Of a stretch of DNA of 17,745 nucleotides, positions 1 through 6,336 are shown one piece after another (the stretch's first letter is position 1; each line of letters starts with the position of its first letter). Below the pieces are notes generated by a model. It was not told the origin of the DNA. It did not search any database and saw only the letters and a list, made by a program, of their open reading frames with translations. The position numbers were made by a program, and so were the translations under genes. This DNA comes from Pseudomonadota bacterium (GTDB lineage Bacteria > Pseudomonadota > Alphaproteobacteria > Caulobacterales > Caulobacteraceae). The DNA lies in assembly GCA_023434265.1 (NCBI GenBank), contig JAEYTA010000066.1:1-17745 (forward strand), given 5' to 3'.

Positions 1-146
1 GGTCAAGGCAGTGCGGATTGGCGGTAGGCCGTTGATTTTCCGCACGTTTGTTTCCCGCCTTGGGGAACGTGGCGAACGGTCGCTGGCGGGAGGGCGGGAC
101 AGGCGGGGAATCCATGCCCCGAAGGGCCGCAGCGGCCGCCGCCCGG
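1..146. other. Non-coding edge with one inverted repeat
   Basis: I see no supportable gene here. A perfect 7-base inverted repeat, GTGCGGA at 11-17 and TCCGCAC at 39-45, is followed on the plus strand by a T-rich stretch (46-54). It could be a weak terminator for a plus-strand gene lying off the left edge. The 21-base loop is long for that, so this is a guess. The rest is GC-rich sequence downstream of the lipoprotein gene, with no clear terminator for it. Confidence 0.3.
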
Positions 147-530
147 TCAGCGATGGGGGCTCTGCTGGCAGTTCCGGGCCGTGTAGATGCCGTTCAGATA
201 GTGCCAGCGGTTCTCGTCGGCCTCGCGGCGGGCGCGGGCCTCGGCGGTGAGGGCGTCGGCGCCGGCCATGACGAGGCCCGCCCCCGGGATCAGGGCGGCG
301 GCGCCGGCGCGGGCGACCTGGCCGAGGGCGCCGCCGGTGGGCGTGCCGCCCATGCGCTGGCTGAGCGTCGCCGCCTCGTCGGCGATCTGGCGACAGGTCA
401 GGGATTCATCGCCCGCCCGGGTGGTCGAGGCGGCCAGGGCGGCGGCGTCGCCGCCTCCGCCGAGGGACGAACAGCCGCCCGACAGGACGAGGGCCGCAAC
501 GAGGGGAAGACAGGCTTTCACAATCGACAC
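147..530 (-). CDS. Small putative lipoprotein of unknown function
   Basis: This is a 127-residue protein I cannot assign to a named family. A basic residue and a hydrophobic stretch (about residues 5-19) lead to Cys20, preceded by LSGG, which suggests a lipoprotein signal. The lipobox is not canonical because the Leu sits at -4 rather than -3, so ordinary signal peptidase cleavage is possible. A glycine/serine-rich linker follows. Residues 72-94 are rich in Gly and Ala and might touch a membrane. Cys46 and Cys121 could form a disulfide after export. The start is GTG, with a purine-rich AAGGTGGA immediately before it. The gene follows dxs on the same strand after 47 bases, so it may be the last gene of that transcript. 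It is probably anchored in the envelope, but its function cannot be inferred. Confidence 0.7.
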   Translation of the reverse strand: MSIVKACLPLVAALVLSGGCSSLGGGGDAAALAASTTRAGDESLTCRQIADEAATLSQRMGGTPTGGALGQVARAGAAALIPGAGLVMAGADALTAEARARREADENRWHYLNGIYTARNCQQSPHR

Positions 531-538
531 TCCACCTT

Positions 539-560
539 GCCCCCGGCTGGAAACGGGGGC
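539..560. repeat. Stem-loop between dxs and the lipoprotein gene
   Basis: GCCCCCG at 539-545 pairs perfectly with CGGGGGC at 554-560 around an 8-base loop. It lies just after dxs and just before the ribosome binding region of the lipoprotein gene on the minus strand. No T-run follows it, so it is not a classical terminator. It could stabilise the dxs mRNA 3' end or limit expression of the downstream gene. Confidence 0.45.
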
Positions 561-577
561 GGCGGAAAGCGGTTGCG

Positions 578-2488
578 TCAGGCCCGCGCGGCGCGGCTCG
601 CCTCGACGCCGAGCGCCTCGAGGGCGGCGGCGGCGATGTGGGAGGCGTTCAGGCCCGCGGTCTCGTACTGGGCGAAGGGGGCGTCATGGTCCTGGAAGAC
701 GTCGGGCAGGTGCAGGGTGCGGATCTTCAGCCCGGCGTCGAGCGCGCCCTTTTCGGCCAGCAGCTGCAGCACGAAGGCGCCGAAGCCGCCCATGGCCCCC
801 TCCTCCACCGTGATCAGGGCCTCGTGCTCGCGCGCGAGGCGGAGGATCAGGTCGGCGTCGAGCGGCTTGGCGAAGCGGGCGTCGGCGACCGTGGCCGAGA
901 CGCCGCGGGCGGCCAGCGCCTCGGCGGCCTTGAGCGATTCCTGCAGGCGGGTGCCGAGCGACAGGATGGCGACCGTGGTCCCCTCGCGGACGATGCGGCC
1001 CTTGCCGATCTCGAGCGGGGCGGCGAGCTCGGGGATGTCGACGCCGACGCCGTCGCCGCGCGGATAGCGGAAGGCCGAGGGGCGGTCGTCGATCTCCAGC
1101 GAGGTGGCGATCATGGCGGCCAGCTCGGCCTCGTCCGAGGCGGCCATCAGCACCATGCCCGGCAGGGCGCCCATGTAGCCGATGTCGAAGGAGCCGGCGT
1201 GGGTCGAGCCGTCGGCGCCGACCAGACCGGCGCGGTCCATGGCGAAGCGGACCGGCAGGTGCTGGATGGCCACGTCGTGGACGACCTGGTCGTAGCCGCG
1301 CTGGAGGAAGGTCGAATAGATGGCGCAGACCGGCTTCATGCCGTCGGCGGCGAGGCCCGCGGCGAAGGTGACGGCGTGCTGTTCGGCGATGCCGACGTCG
1401 TAGGTGCGCTCGGGGAAGGCCTGGCCGAACAGGTCGAGGCCGGTGCCGGAGGGCATGGCGGCGGTGATGGCGACGACGGAGGGGTCGCGCTGGGCCCGCT
1501 TGATCAGCTCGGTCCCGAACACCTTGGTGTAGCTGGGGGCGTTGGATGCCGGCTTCGACTGCTTGCCGGAGACGACGTCGAACTTGACCACCGCGTGCAG
1601 CTTGTCGGCGCTGCTTTCGGCGGGGGCGTAGCCCTTGCCCTTCTGGGTGACGACGTGGACCAGCACCGGCTTGTCGGTGATGGCGGCCGCGTTCCTCAGG
1701 ATCGGGACGAGGTTGTCCAGGTCGTGCCCGTCGATGGGGCCGACGTAGTAGAAGCCCAGCTCCTCGAAGAAGGTGCCGCCGGTGACCATGCCGCGGGCGT
1801 ATTCCTCGGCCTTCTTCGCCGCCTGCTTGAACGGACGGGGCAGGTGTTCGGCGAACTTCTTGCCCAGTTTGCGCATGCCCCGGTAGGTCCCGCCGGAGAC
1901 GAGGCCGGCGAGATAGGCGCTCATGCCGCCGACCGGCGGGGCGATGGACATGTCGTTGTCGTTGAGCACGACCATCAGCTGGCCGCGGGTGGCCTCGACG
2001 GCGTTGTTCATGGCCTCGTAGGCCATGCCGGCCGACATGGAGCCGTCGCCGATGACCGCCACCACCTTGTTGGTCCCGCCCTTCTGGTCGCGGGCGGCGG
2101 CGAAGCCGAGGGCCGCCGAGATGGAGGTCGAGGCGTGGGCCGCGCCGAAGGGATCGTATTCGCTCTCCGACCGCTTGGTGAAGCCCGACAGGCCGCCGCC
2201 CTGGCGCAGGGTGCGGATGCGCTCGCGCCGGCCGGTGAGGATCTTGTGCGGGTAGCACTGGTGGCCGACGTCCCAGATCAGGATGTCCTCGGGCGTTTCG
2301 AAGACATGGTGCAGGGCGACGGTCAGCTCGACCACGCCGAGGCCGGCGCCGAGGTGGCCGCCGGTGACGGAGACGGCGTCGATGGTCTCGGCCCGCACCT
2401 CATCCGCCAGCTGCTTCAGGCGCGGAATGTCGAAGCCGCGCATGTCGGCGGGAAACTTGACCTGGTCGAGCAGCGGGGTGTCGGGCAT
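578..2488 (-). CDS. dxs: 1-deoxy-D-xylulose-5-phosphate synthase
   Basis: Dxs condenses pyruvate and glyceraldehyde 3-phosphate into 1-deoxy-D-xylulose 5-phosphate, using thiamine diphosphate and Mg2+. This is the entry step of the MEP isoprenoid pathway and also feeds thiamine and pyridoxal synthesis. The 636-residue length is normal for the family. Visible signatures are GGHLGAGLGVVELTVALH (43-60), DVGHQCYPHK (73-82), and the thiamine diphosphate motif beginning GDG at 147-149 and ending NN at 161-162. The transketolase pyrimidine-binding domain contains GIAEQHAVTFAAGLA with the conserved catalytic Glu, followed by DRAGLVGADGSTHAG. A transketolase C-terminal domain ends the protein. The ATG at 2488 puts MPDTPLLDQV in front of the conserved core. 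ispA lies 158 bases upstream on the same strand, matching the widespread xseB-ispA-dxs order. That gap could hold a second promoter, but I found no convincing one. Confidence 0.97.
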   Translation of the reverse strand: MPDTPLLDQVKFPADMRGFDIPRLKQLADEVRAETIDAVSVTGGHLGAGLGVVELTVALHHVFETPEDILIWDVGHQCYPHKILTGRRERIRTLRQGGGLSGFTKRSESEYDPFGAAHASTSISAALGFAAARDQKGGTNKVVAVIGDGSMSAGMAYEAMNNAVEATRGQLMVVLNDNDMSIAPPVGGMSAYLAGLVSGGTYRGMRKLGKKFAEHLPRPFKQAAKKAEEYARGMVTGGTFFEELGFYYVGPIDGHDLDNLVPILRNAAAITDKPVLVHVVTQKGKGYAPAESSADKLHAVVKFDVVSGKQSKPASNAPSYTKVFGTELIKRAQRDPSVVAITAAMPSGTGLDLFGQAFPERTYDVGIAEQHAVTFAAGLAADGMKPVCAIYSTFLQRGYDQVVHDVAIQHLPVRFAMDRAGLVGADGSTHAGSFDIGYMGALPGMVLMAASDEAELAAMIATSLEIDDRPSAFRYPRGDGVGVDIPELAAPLEIGKGRIVREGTTVAILSLGTRLQESLKAAEALAARGVSATVADARFAKPLDADLILRLAREHEALITVEEGAMGGFGAFVLQLLAEKGALDAGLKIRTLHLPDVFQDHDAPFAQYETAGLNASHIAAAALEALGVEASRAARA

Positions 2489-2504
2489 GGAGCAACTTGA
2501 ACAG

Positions 2505-2519
2505 CGCCCGGAGCGGGCG
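2505..2519. repeat. Short hairpin in the dxs leader
   Basis: CGCCCG at 2505-2510 pairs with CGGGCG at 2514-2519 around a 3-base loop, ending 16 bases upstream of the dxs ATG. There is no T-run. It may merely reflect high GC, but its position allows an effect on dxs translation. The remainder of the 2489-2646 gap shows no gene. Confidence 0.25.
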
Positions 2520-2646
2520 AAACGGCTGGCCTATTCCATGGACGCCTAGCACGGCGAAGGCCAGTGAGGGATTCCTGAGGCTTTGGTGATTTCGTCGGAT
2601 CCACGCCGCTCGGGAGGTTTCCGACCCGCCCGGACGACGGATCGCG

Positions 2647-3549
2647 TCACGATCTCCGCTGGAGAACGTAGTCCACGCTGGCCTTGAGGATGTCGGCGTC
2701 GGCGCCGAAGGGATCGAGGTGGGCGCGCGCCTGGTCGGCGAGGTGCGCGACCCTGTGCCGCGCCTGTTCGACGCCCAGCAGGGTGACGAAATTGGTCTTG
2801 CCCTGCGCCGCGTCCTTGTTGGCCGCCTTGCCGAGGAGGTCCTCGTCGCCCTCGACGTCGAGCAGGTCGTCGACGATCTGGTAGGCGAGGCCGATGTCGT
2901 GGGCGAAGCTGGTCAGGGCCTGGCGGTGGGCCTCGCGGGCGCGGGCCACGATCAGGGGAATCTCGAAGGCGTAGGTGAACAGGGCCCCGGTCTTGAGCCG
3001 CTGCATGCGGGCGACGCCGCCGAGATCGTCGCGGACGCCGAGCAGGTCGATCATCTGGCCGCCGGCCATGCCGCGGGCGCCGGAGGCCATGGACAGGCGG
3101 GCGGCGAGCTCGCAGCGGATCGCCGGGTCCTCGTGGGTGTCGGGGTGGAGCACGATGTCGAAGGCGGCGGTCTGCAGGGCGTCGCCGGCGAGGATGGCGG
3201 TGGCCTCGTCGTAGGCGCGGTGCAGGGTCGGGCGGCCGCGGCGCATGTCGTCGTCGTCCATGGCCGGCAGGTCGTCGTGCACCAGGCTGTAGGCGTGGAC
3301 GCATTCGAGGGCGCAGGCGGCGCGCAGCACCGGCCGCTCCTCGATGTCGAACAGGCGGGCGGCCTCGAGGGCGAAGAAGGGGCGCAGCCGCTTGCCGGGG
3401 CCGAGGGCGGCGTAGCGCATGGCCTCGGTCAGTCGCGATTCGGGCCCCTCGGCGCGGGGCAGCAGCTCGTCGAGGGCCACGGTGACGAGGTCGGCGACCT
3501 CGGCGACGCGGTCGACGACGTCCTGCTCCGGCGAATTGGCGGCGAGCAC
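2647..3549 (-). CDS. ispA: Farnesyl diphosphate synthase (polyprenyl synthetase family)
   Basis: This enzyme condenses dimethylallyl diphosphate with isopentenyl diphosphate to geranyl and then farnesyl diphosphate, the precursor of undecaprenyl phosphate, ubiquinone side chains and carotenoids. The first Asp-rich motif, DDLPAMDDDD, is at residues 92-101 and the second, DDLLDVEGD, at 227-235. GPGKRLRP (50-57) is the diphosphate-binding loop. Tyr87 lies five residues before the first Asp motif, and that motif carries the two-residue PA insertion typical of bacterial short-chain synthases. Both favour a C15 product, though a geranylgeranyl product cannot be excluded from sequence alone. The 300-residue length is normal. 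The start is GTG, 2 bases after the csaA stop, with no strong ribosome binding site, so translational coupling is likely. The gene sits between csaA and dxs. Confidence 0.94.
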   Translation of the reverse strand: MLAANSPEQDVVDRVAEVADLVTVALDELLPRAEGPESRLTEAMRYAALGPGKRLRPFFALEAARLFDIEERPVLRAACALECVHAYSLVHDDLPAMDDDDMRRGRPTLHRAYDEATAILAGDALQTAAFDIVLHPDTHEDPAIRCELAARLSMASGARGMAGGQMIDLLGVRDDLGGVARMQRLKTGALFTYAFEIPLIVARAREAHRQALTSFAHDIGLAYQIVDDLLDVEGDEDLLGKAANKDAAQGKTNFVTLLGVEQARHRVAHLADQARAHLDPFGADADILKASVDYVLQRRS

Positions 3550-3551
3550 GA

Positions 3552-3902
3552 TCAGAACAGCCTCCCGCCCACCGGCACGTCGCGGTCGACGCCGACGAGC
3601 ACCACCTTGCCGTGCGCGTCGGGGAAGCCCAGCGTCAGGACCTCGGACATGAAGGGGCCGATCTGGCGCGGCGGGAAGTTGACCACGGCGGCGACCTTGC
3701 GGCCGTGCAGCTGGTCGAGGGTGTAGTGTTCGGTGATCTGGGCCGAGGACTTCTTCACGCCGATGTCCGGGCCGAAGTCGATGGTCAGCCTGAAGGCGGG
3801 CTTGCGCGCCTCGGGGAAGGGCTCGGCCTTCAGCACCTCGCCGACGCGGATGTCGACCTTGAGGAAGTCGTCGAAGGCGATGGGTCCGGACGGGGCCGCC
3901 AT
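3552..3902 (-). CDS. csaA: CsaA-like tRNA-binding-domain protein (export-related chaperone)
   Basis: This 116-residue protein is a single tRNA-binding OB-fold domain. The CsaA family forms homodimers. It was described in Bacillus as a chaperone linked to protein export and is related to the C-terminal domain of methionyl-tRNA synthetase. Recognisable family stretches are FDDFLKVDIRVGEVLKAEPF, KKSSAQIT and VNFPPRQIGPFMSEVLTLGF, and the protein ends in GGRLF. I chose the ATG at 3902, which makes a TGATG overlap with the xseB stop. A GTG three bases earlier (3905) is also possible and adds one Met. The gene is inserted between xseB and ispA, which are usually direct neighbours. It is probably co-transcribed with them, although no functional link to isoprenoid synthesis is known to me. 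Confidence 0.92.
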   Translation of the reverse strand: MAAPSGPIAFDDFLKVDIRVGEVLKAEPFPEARKPAFRLTIDFGPDIGVKKSSAQITEHYTLDQLHGRKVAAVVNFPPRQIGPFMSEVLTLGFPDAHGKVVLVGVDRDVPVGGRLF

Positions 3903-4150
3903 CACTCGAACGAGGCCGGTTCGACGCCCTTCGGCTGGCCGTCGGGGCCGACGACGATCTTCTCGACGCGCAGCTGGGCCGCCTTGAGGCGGCCCTCGCA
4001 GTGGGCCTTGAGGCGCGCGCCCTCCTCGTAGAGGGCGATCGACTCCTCGAGCGGGGCCTGGCCGGACTCGAGCTTCTGGACGATCTGCTCGAGGCGCTGC
4101 AGGGCGTCCTCGAAGCTGAGGTCGGCGGGGATGGCGGGGGCGTCGGTCAT
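3902..4150 (-). CDS. xseB: Exodeoxyribonuclease VII small subunit
   Basis: XseB is the small subunit of exonuclease VII. Several copies assemble with XseA, not present in this window, to degrade single-stranded DNA from both ends in repair and recombination. The 82-residue protein has the family pattern LSFEDALQRLEQIVQKLESG followed by LEESIALYEEGARLKAHCEG, which forms two helices, and then a short variable tail ending SFE. The ATG at 4150 gives the family N-terminus MTDAPAIPADLSFEDAL, with AGGG eight bases upstream. An in-frame extension to 4186 would add a proline/arginine-rich MRRPPPP stretch that is not expected. The stop overlaps the csaA start. xseB upstream of ispA and dxs is a common proteobacterial arrangement. 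Confidence 0.95.
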   Translation of the reverse strand: MTDAPAIPADLSFEDALQRLEQIVQKLESGQAPLEESIALYEEGARLKAHCEGRLKAAQLRVEKIVVGPDGQPKGVEPASFE

Positions 4151-4192
4151 CGCGGCGACCCTAGAGGGGGGCGGCGGCCGCCTCAAGCGGGG

Positions 4193-4870
4193 TCAGCGCT
4201 TCTCGTAGCGGCGCTGGGACCAGTAGCGGTAGCCCTGGTTGTGGACCAGCTTCCAGCCGTCGGCTTTCAGCCGCTTGCCGACCATATGGTTGAAGTAGCC
4301 GTGGGCCAGCACCAGCACGTCCTGGCCCGACTCGGCGCGGGCGATGAGGGCCTGGGCGGCCTGCTCGGCGCGGATCTCGGCCTGGGCGCGGGTCTCCTGG
4401 CCCTCGTGGTGGTTGAAGGCGTGCCACCAGATGCGCGCCACCACGCCCCAGTATTTGGGCGGCAGCCTGAACCACGACGGGAAGTGCGGCGGCGGCAGGG
4501 GGGCCTCGATAAACAGGGCGTCGGACATCACCTCGCGGCCGGCGGCGACGGCGGCGGCGGTTTCCTGGGCGCGCTGGCGGGTGGAGGCGTAGATGGCCCC
4601 CGCCCCCTCGGCGGCGGCGAGCAGGGCGGGCGGCGGAGTCTGGCCGGCGCGCAGGCCGCCGACCTCGTACTGCGCCCACCAGTCGCGGTACTGGTCGGAG
4701 GTCAGCAGGCATTTGCGCGACAGGGCCGGCTCGCCGTGGCGGGCGAGGATGATCGCCCCGGGGCGCACGGCGACGAGGGCGGCGGCGCGCGGCGCGGGGG
4801 CCGGAGCCGGCGGGTCTGCGGGGGAATTGCGGGCGGGGGCTGACATGCGCGGCAGATCGGAAAGTCCCAT
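4193..4870 (-). CDS. Histidine phosphatase superfamily protein
   Basis: This is a phosphoglycerate-mutase-like histidine phosphatase. The family uses a phosphohistidine intermediate on varied substrates, and the substrate here is unknown. In the 225-residue version the core is ILARHGEPALS (41-51) with RHG at 44-46. Arg98 lies in ASTRQRAQETA, the likely acid Glu122 in FIEAPLPPP, and the second catalytic His190 in VLVLAHGYFNH. Residues 17-32 are proline/alanine-rich and precede the domain. An aromatic insert (residues 128-153, with several Trp) suggests a specialised substrate pocket. The start is uncertain. ATG at 4870 has AGGGG nine bases upstream, ATG at 4846 would trim eight residues, and longer in-frame extensions would run into the divergent GNAT gene. 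It precedes xseB by 42 bases and may be the first gene of the isoprenoid transcript. Confidence 0.85.
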   Translation of the reverse strand: MGLSDLPRMSAPARNSPADPPAPAPAPRAAALVAVRPGAIILARHGEPALSRKCLLTSDQYRDWWAQYEVGGLRAGQTPPPALLAAAEGAGAIYASTRQRAQETAAAVAAGREVMSDALFIEAPLPPPHFPSWFRLPPKYWGVVARIWWHAFNHHEGQETRAQAEIRAEQAAQALIARAESGQDVLVLAHGYFNHMVGKRLKADGWKLVHNQGYRYWSQRRYEKR

Positions 4871-4917
4871 GCGATCCGACCCCTGGTCCTCCCCAAAGCC
4901 TGGCTGCGGGCGGCCGA

Positions 4918-4953
4918 CGGGCGGCCGGCCACCTGTCCGGTGGTAGCCGCCCG
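4918..4953. repeat. Long imperfect inverted repeat in a divergent promoter region
   Basis: CGGGCGGC at 4918-4925 pairs with GCCGCCCG at 4946-4953. Inside it, CCACC at 4929-4933 pairs with GGTGG at 4939-4943 around a TGTCC loop. It lies between the divergent phosphatase and GNAT genes and overlaps a candidate -10 element. It could be an operator or an mRNA structure. Chance formation in GC-rich DNA is possible but less likely for 13 pairs. Confidence 0.5.
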
Positions 4954-4968
4954 AGGGCGAGGTGACAA
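4940..4968 (-). promoter_or_regulatory. Candidate housekeeping promoter for the phosphatase-xseB-csaA-ispA-dxs unit
   Basis: On the minus strand TTGTCAC (4968-4962) is separated by 14 bases from GCTACCAC (4947-4940). The Caulobacter housekeeping sigma consensus as I know it is TTGACGS-N10-14-GCTANAWC, so this matches 5 of 7 and 7 of 8 positions with allowed spacing. Transcription would start near 4933, giving a leader of about 60 bases before the phosphatase ATG. Confidence 0.4.
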
Positions 4969-4975
4969 CCTCGCC
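4956..4975. repeat. Perfect 8-base inverted repeat beside the candidate -35
   Basis: GGCGAGGT at 4956-4963 and ACCTCGCC at 4968-4975 are perfect inverted repeats around GACA. The element overlaps the candidate minus-strand -35 and lies only 3 bases from the larger inverted repeat. This geometry fits a repressor operator for the divergent pair. No regulator gene is adjacent. Confidence 0.5.
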
Positions 4976-5045
4976 GGCGCGCAGAACGGGCCGAGGCGTG
5001 TGGACGGCGCTTGTCGCACGCGGGGCGAGGCGGTAGGCGCCGGGC

Positions 5046-5573
5046 ATGACCGACGCCGTGATCCGCCCCGCAGTCGACGCCGACGCCCCGGCCCTGGGCG
5101 AGCTGGGCCGCCAGACCTTCATCGACACCTTCGTGACCGGCTTCGGCATACCCTACCCCGCCGACGACCTGAAGGCCTTCCTCGACGCCAGCTTCGCCGC
5201 GGAGACGATCCGGGCGAAGCTGAACGAGCCGGGGGCGGCGTGGTGGGTGGCGGAGAAGGACGGCGCCCTGCTGGCCTTCGCCAACGCCGGACCGAACACC
5301 CTGCCCCACCCGGAGGCGCGGGCCAGCCACGCCGAGCTGCGGCGGCTGTATGTGGCGAAGGCGGCGCAGGGGATGGGGCTGGGCACGAAGCTGCTGGCCG
5401 TGGCGCTGGAATGGATGGACGCCCACACCGACGGGCCGCTGTGGATCGGGGTGTGGAGCGGCAATCTGAAGGCGCAGAAGCTGTACGCCGCCTACGGGTT
5501 CGAGAAGGCGGGGGAGTACCAGTATCCCGTCGGACGGTGGCTGGACGACGAGTTCATCCTGCGGCGGGGCTAG
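5046..5573 (+). CDS. GNAT family N-acetyltransferase
   Basis: This is an acetyl-CoA-dependent N-acetyltransferase of 175 residues, a normal single-domain GNAT length. The acetyl-CoA pyrophosphate loop is QGMGLG (108-113), within LRRLYVAKAAQGMGLGTKLL. The C-terminal GNAT pattern is LYAAYGFEKAGEY (147-159). The N-terminus, TFIDTFVTGFG, recalls PaiA-like polyamine acetyltransferases, but substrate assignment on that basis would be weak. The start ATG at 5046 lies after a moderate AGG about nine bases upstream. The gene is divergent from the phosphatase and is followed after 34 bases by the DUF72 gene on the same strand, so the two may be co-transcribed. The substrate could be an amine, an amino acid or an antibiotic. 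Confidence 0.9.
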   Translation: MTDAVIRPAVDADAPALGELGRQTFIDTFVTGFGIPYPADDLKAFLDASFAAETIRAKLNEPGAAWWVAEKDGALLAFANAGPNTLPHPEARASHAELRRLYVAKAAQGMGLGTKLLAVALEWMDAHTDGPLWIGVWSGNLKAQKLYAAYGFEKAGEYQYPVGRWLDDEFILRRG

Positions 5574-5574
5574 C

Positions 5575-5599
5575 GGAACCGGCCCCGGACCGCGGGGTT
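5575..5599 (+). promoter_or_regulatory. Near-match to an EcfG-type stress promoter
   Basis: GGAAC at 5575-5579 is followed after 16 bases by GGTT at 5596-5599, against the EcfG consensus GGAAC-N16/17-CGTT. The -10 has one mismatch. It lies directly upstream of the DUF72 gene (ATG at 5608), so the leader would be very short. It is a weak candidate only. Confidence 0.2.
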
Positions 5600-5607
5600 C
5601 GGGAGCC

Positions 5608-6333
5608 ATGCACGACGTCCGCATCGGCACCTCAGGCTGGGCCGACAAGGACTGGAACGGGCCGTTCTATCCGGAGACGGTGAAGGCGGCCGGGCGGCTG
5701 GAGTATATCTCGCGCCGGTTCCGGACGCTGGAGATCAACGCCAGCTTCTACCGCATGCCGACGGAGCAGGCGGTGGCCGGGTGGCGGGCGCAGACCCCGG
5801 AGGACTTCGTCTTCGCATGGAAGGCCTCGCGCTTCATCACCCACAACAAGAAGCTGAACGACCCGGTCGAGCCGCTGGCATGGATGTTCAGCCGGATCGC
5901 GGGGCTGGGCGACAAGATCGGGCCGATCCTGTTCCAGCTGCCGCCCAACCTGCACCGCAACGACGAACGGCTGCAGAGCTTCCTCGACGCCCTGCCGCCG
6001 GGGCATCGCTACAGCGTCGAGTTCCGCCATCCGGGCTGGTACGCGGACGAGGTGCTGGAAATGCTGCGCAAGCGGAACGTGGCCCTGTGCGTCTCGGACC
6101 ACCACGACGCGCCGGCGCCGTGGGCGGCGACGGCGGACTTCGTCTACCTGCGCGGCCACGGACCGGGCGGCGACTACCACGGACGCTATGGCGAAGCGGC
6201 GCTGAAGGACTGGGCCGCGGCGATCCGCGACTGGCGCAGGGAGCGCGAGGTGTTCGTCTACTTCGACAACGACATCAAGAGCGCCGCGCCGGCGGACGGG
6301 CGGCGGCTGGTCGACATCCTCGGCGCGGACTGA
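5608..6333 (+). CDS. DUF72 (YecE-like) family protein
   Basis: This 241-residue protein belongs to the DUF72/YecE family, a predicted TIM-barrel-like fold whose biochemical role is not established. Family stretches seen are RIGTSGWADKDWNGPFYP (5-22), TLEINASFYRMP (40-51), FAWKASRFITHNKKL, GPILFQLPPNLHRN, YSVEFRHPGWY, a DFVYLRGHGP segment, and FVYFDNDIKSAAPADGRRL near the end. All core blocks are present and the length is typical, so it is probably functional. It follows the GNAT gene in the same direction. It runs tail-to-tail into the hydroxylase gene with only 3 bases between the two stop codons and no terminator between them, so the two transcripts probably overlap antisense at their 3' ends. 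Confidence 0.93.
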   Translation: MHDVRIGTSGWADKDWNGPFYPETVKAAGRLEYISRRFRTLEINASFYRMPTEQAVAGWRAQTPEDFVFAWKASRFITHNKKLNDPVEPLAWMFSRIAGLGDKIGPILFQLPPNLHRNDERLQSFLDALPPGHRYSVEFRHPGWYADEVLEMLRKRNVALCVSDHHDAPAPWAATADFVYLRGHGPGGDYHGRYGEAALKDWAAAIRDWRREREVFVYFDNDIKSAAPADGRRLVDILGAD

Positions 6334-6336
6334 GCC

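Noticed and set aside
638..2500. A 620-residue open frame on the plus strand antisense to dxs, and a 706-residue one antisense to flhA (14535-16655)
   Set aside because: Both are low-complexity Gly/Ala/Arg/Asp/His-rich translations with no domain signature, caused by high GC at third positions of the real genes on the other strand.
4151..4186. Upstream extension of xseB (MRRPPPPSRVAA)
   Set aside because: It is proline/arginine-rich, atypical for XseB, and the ATG at 4150 has a suitable AGGG upstream.
4871..5149. N-terminal extension of the histidine phosphatase by up to 93 residues
   Set aside because: It would be antisense to the start of the GNAT gene, crosses the inverted repeats and promoter candidate, and has no domain-like content. 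The RHG core starts well after 4870.
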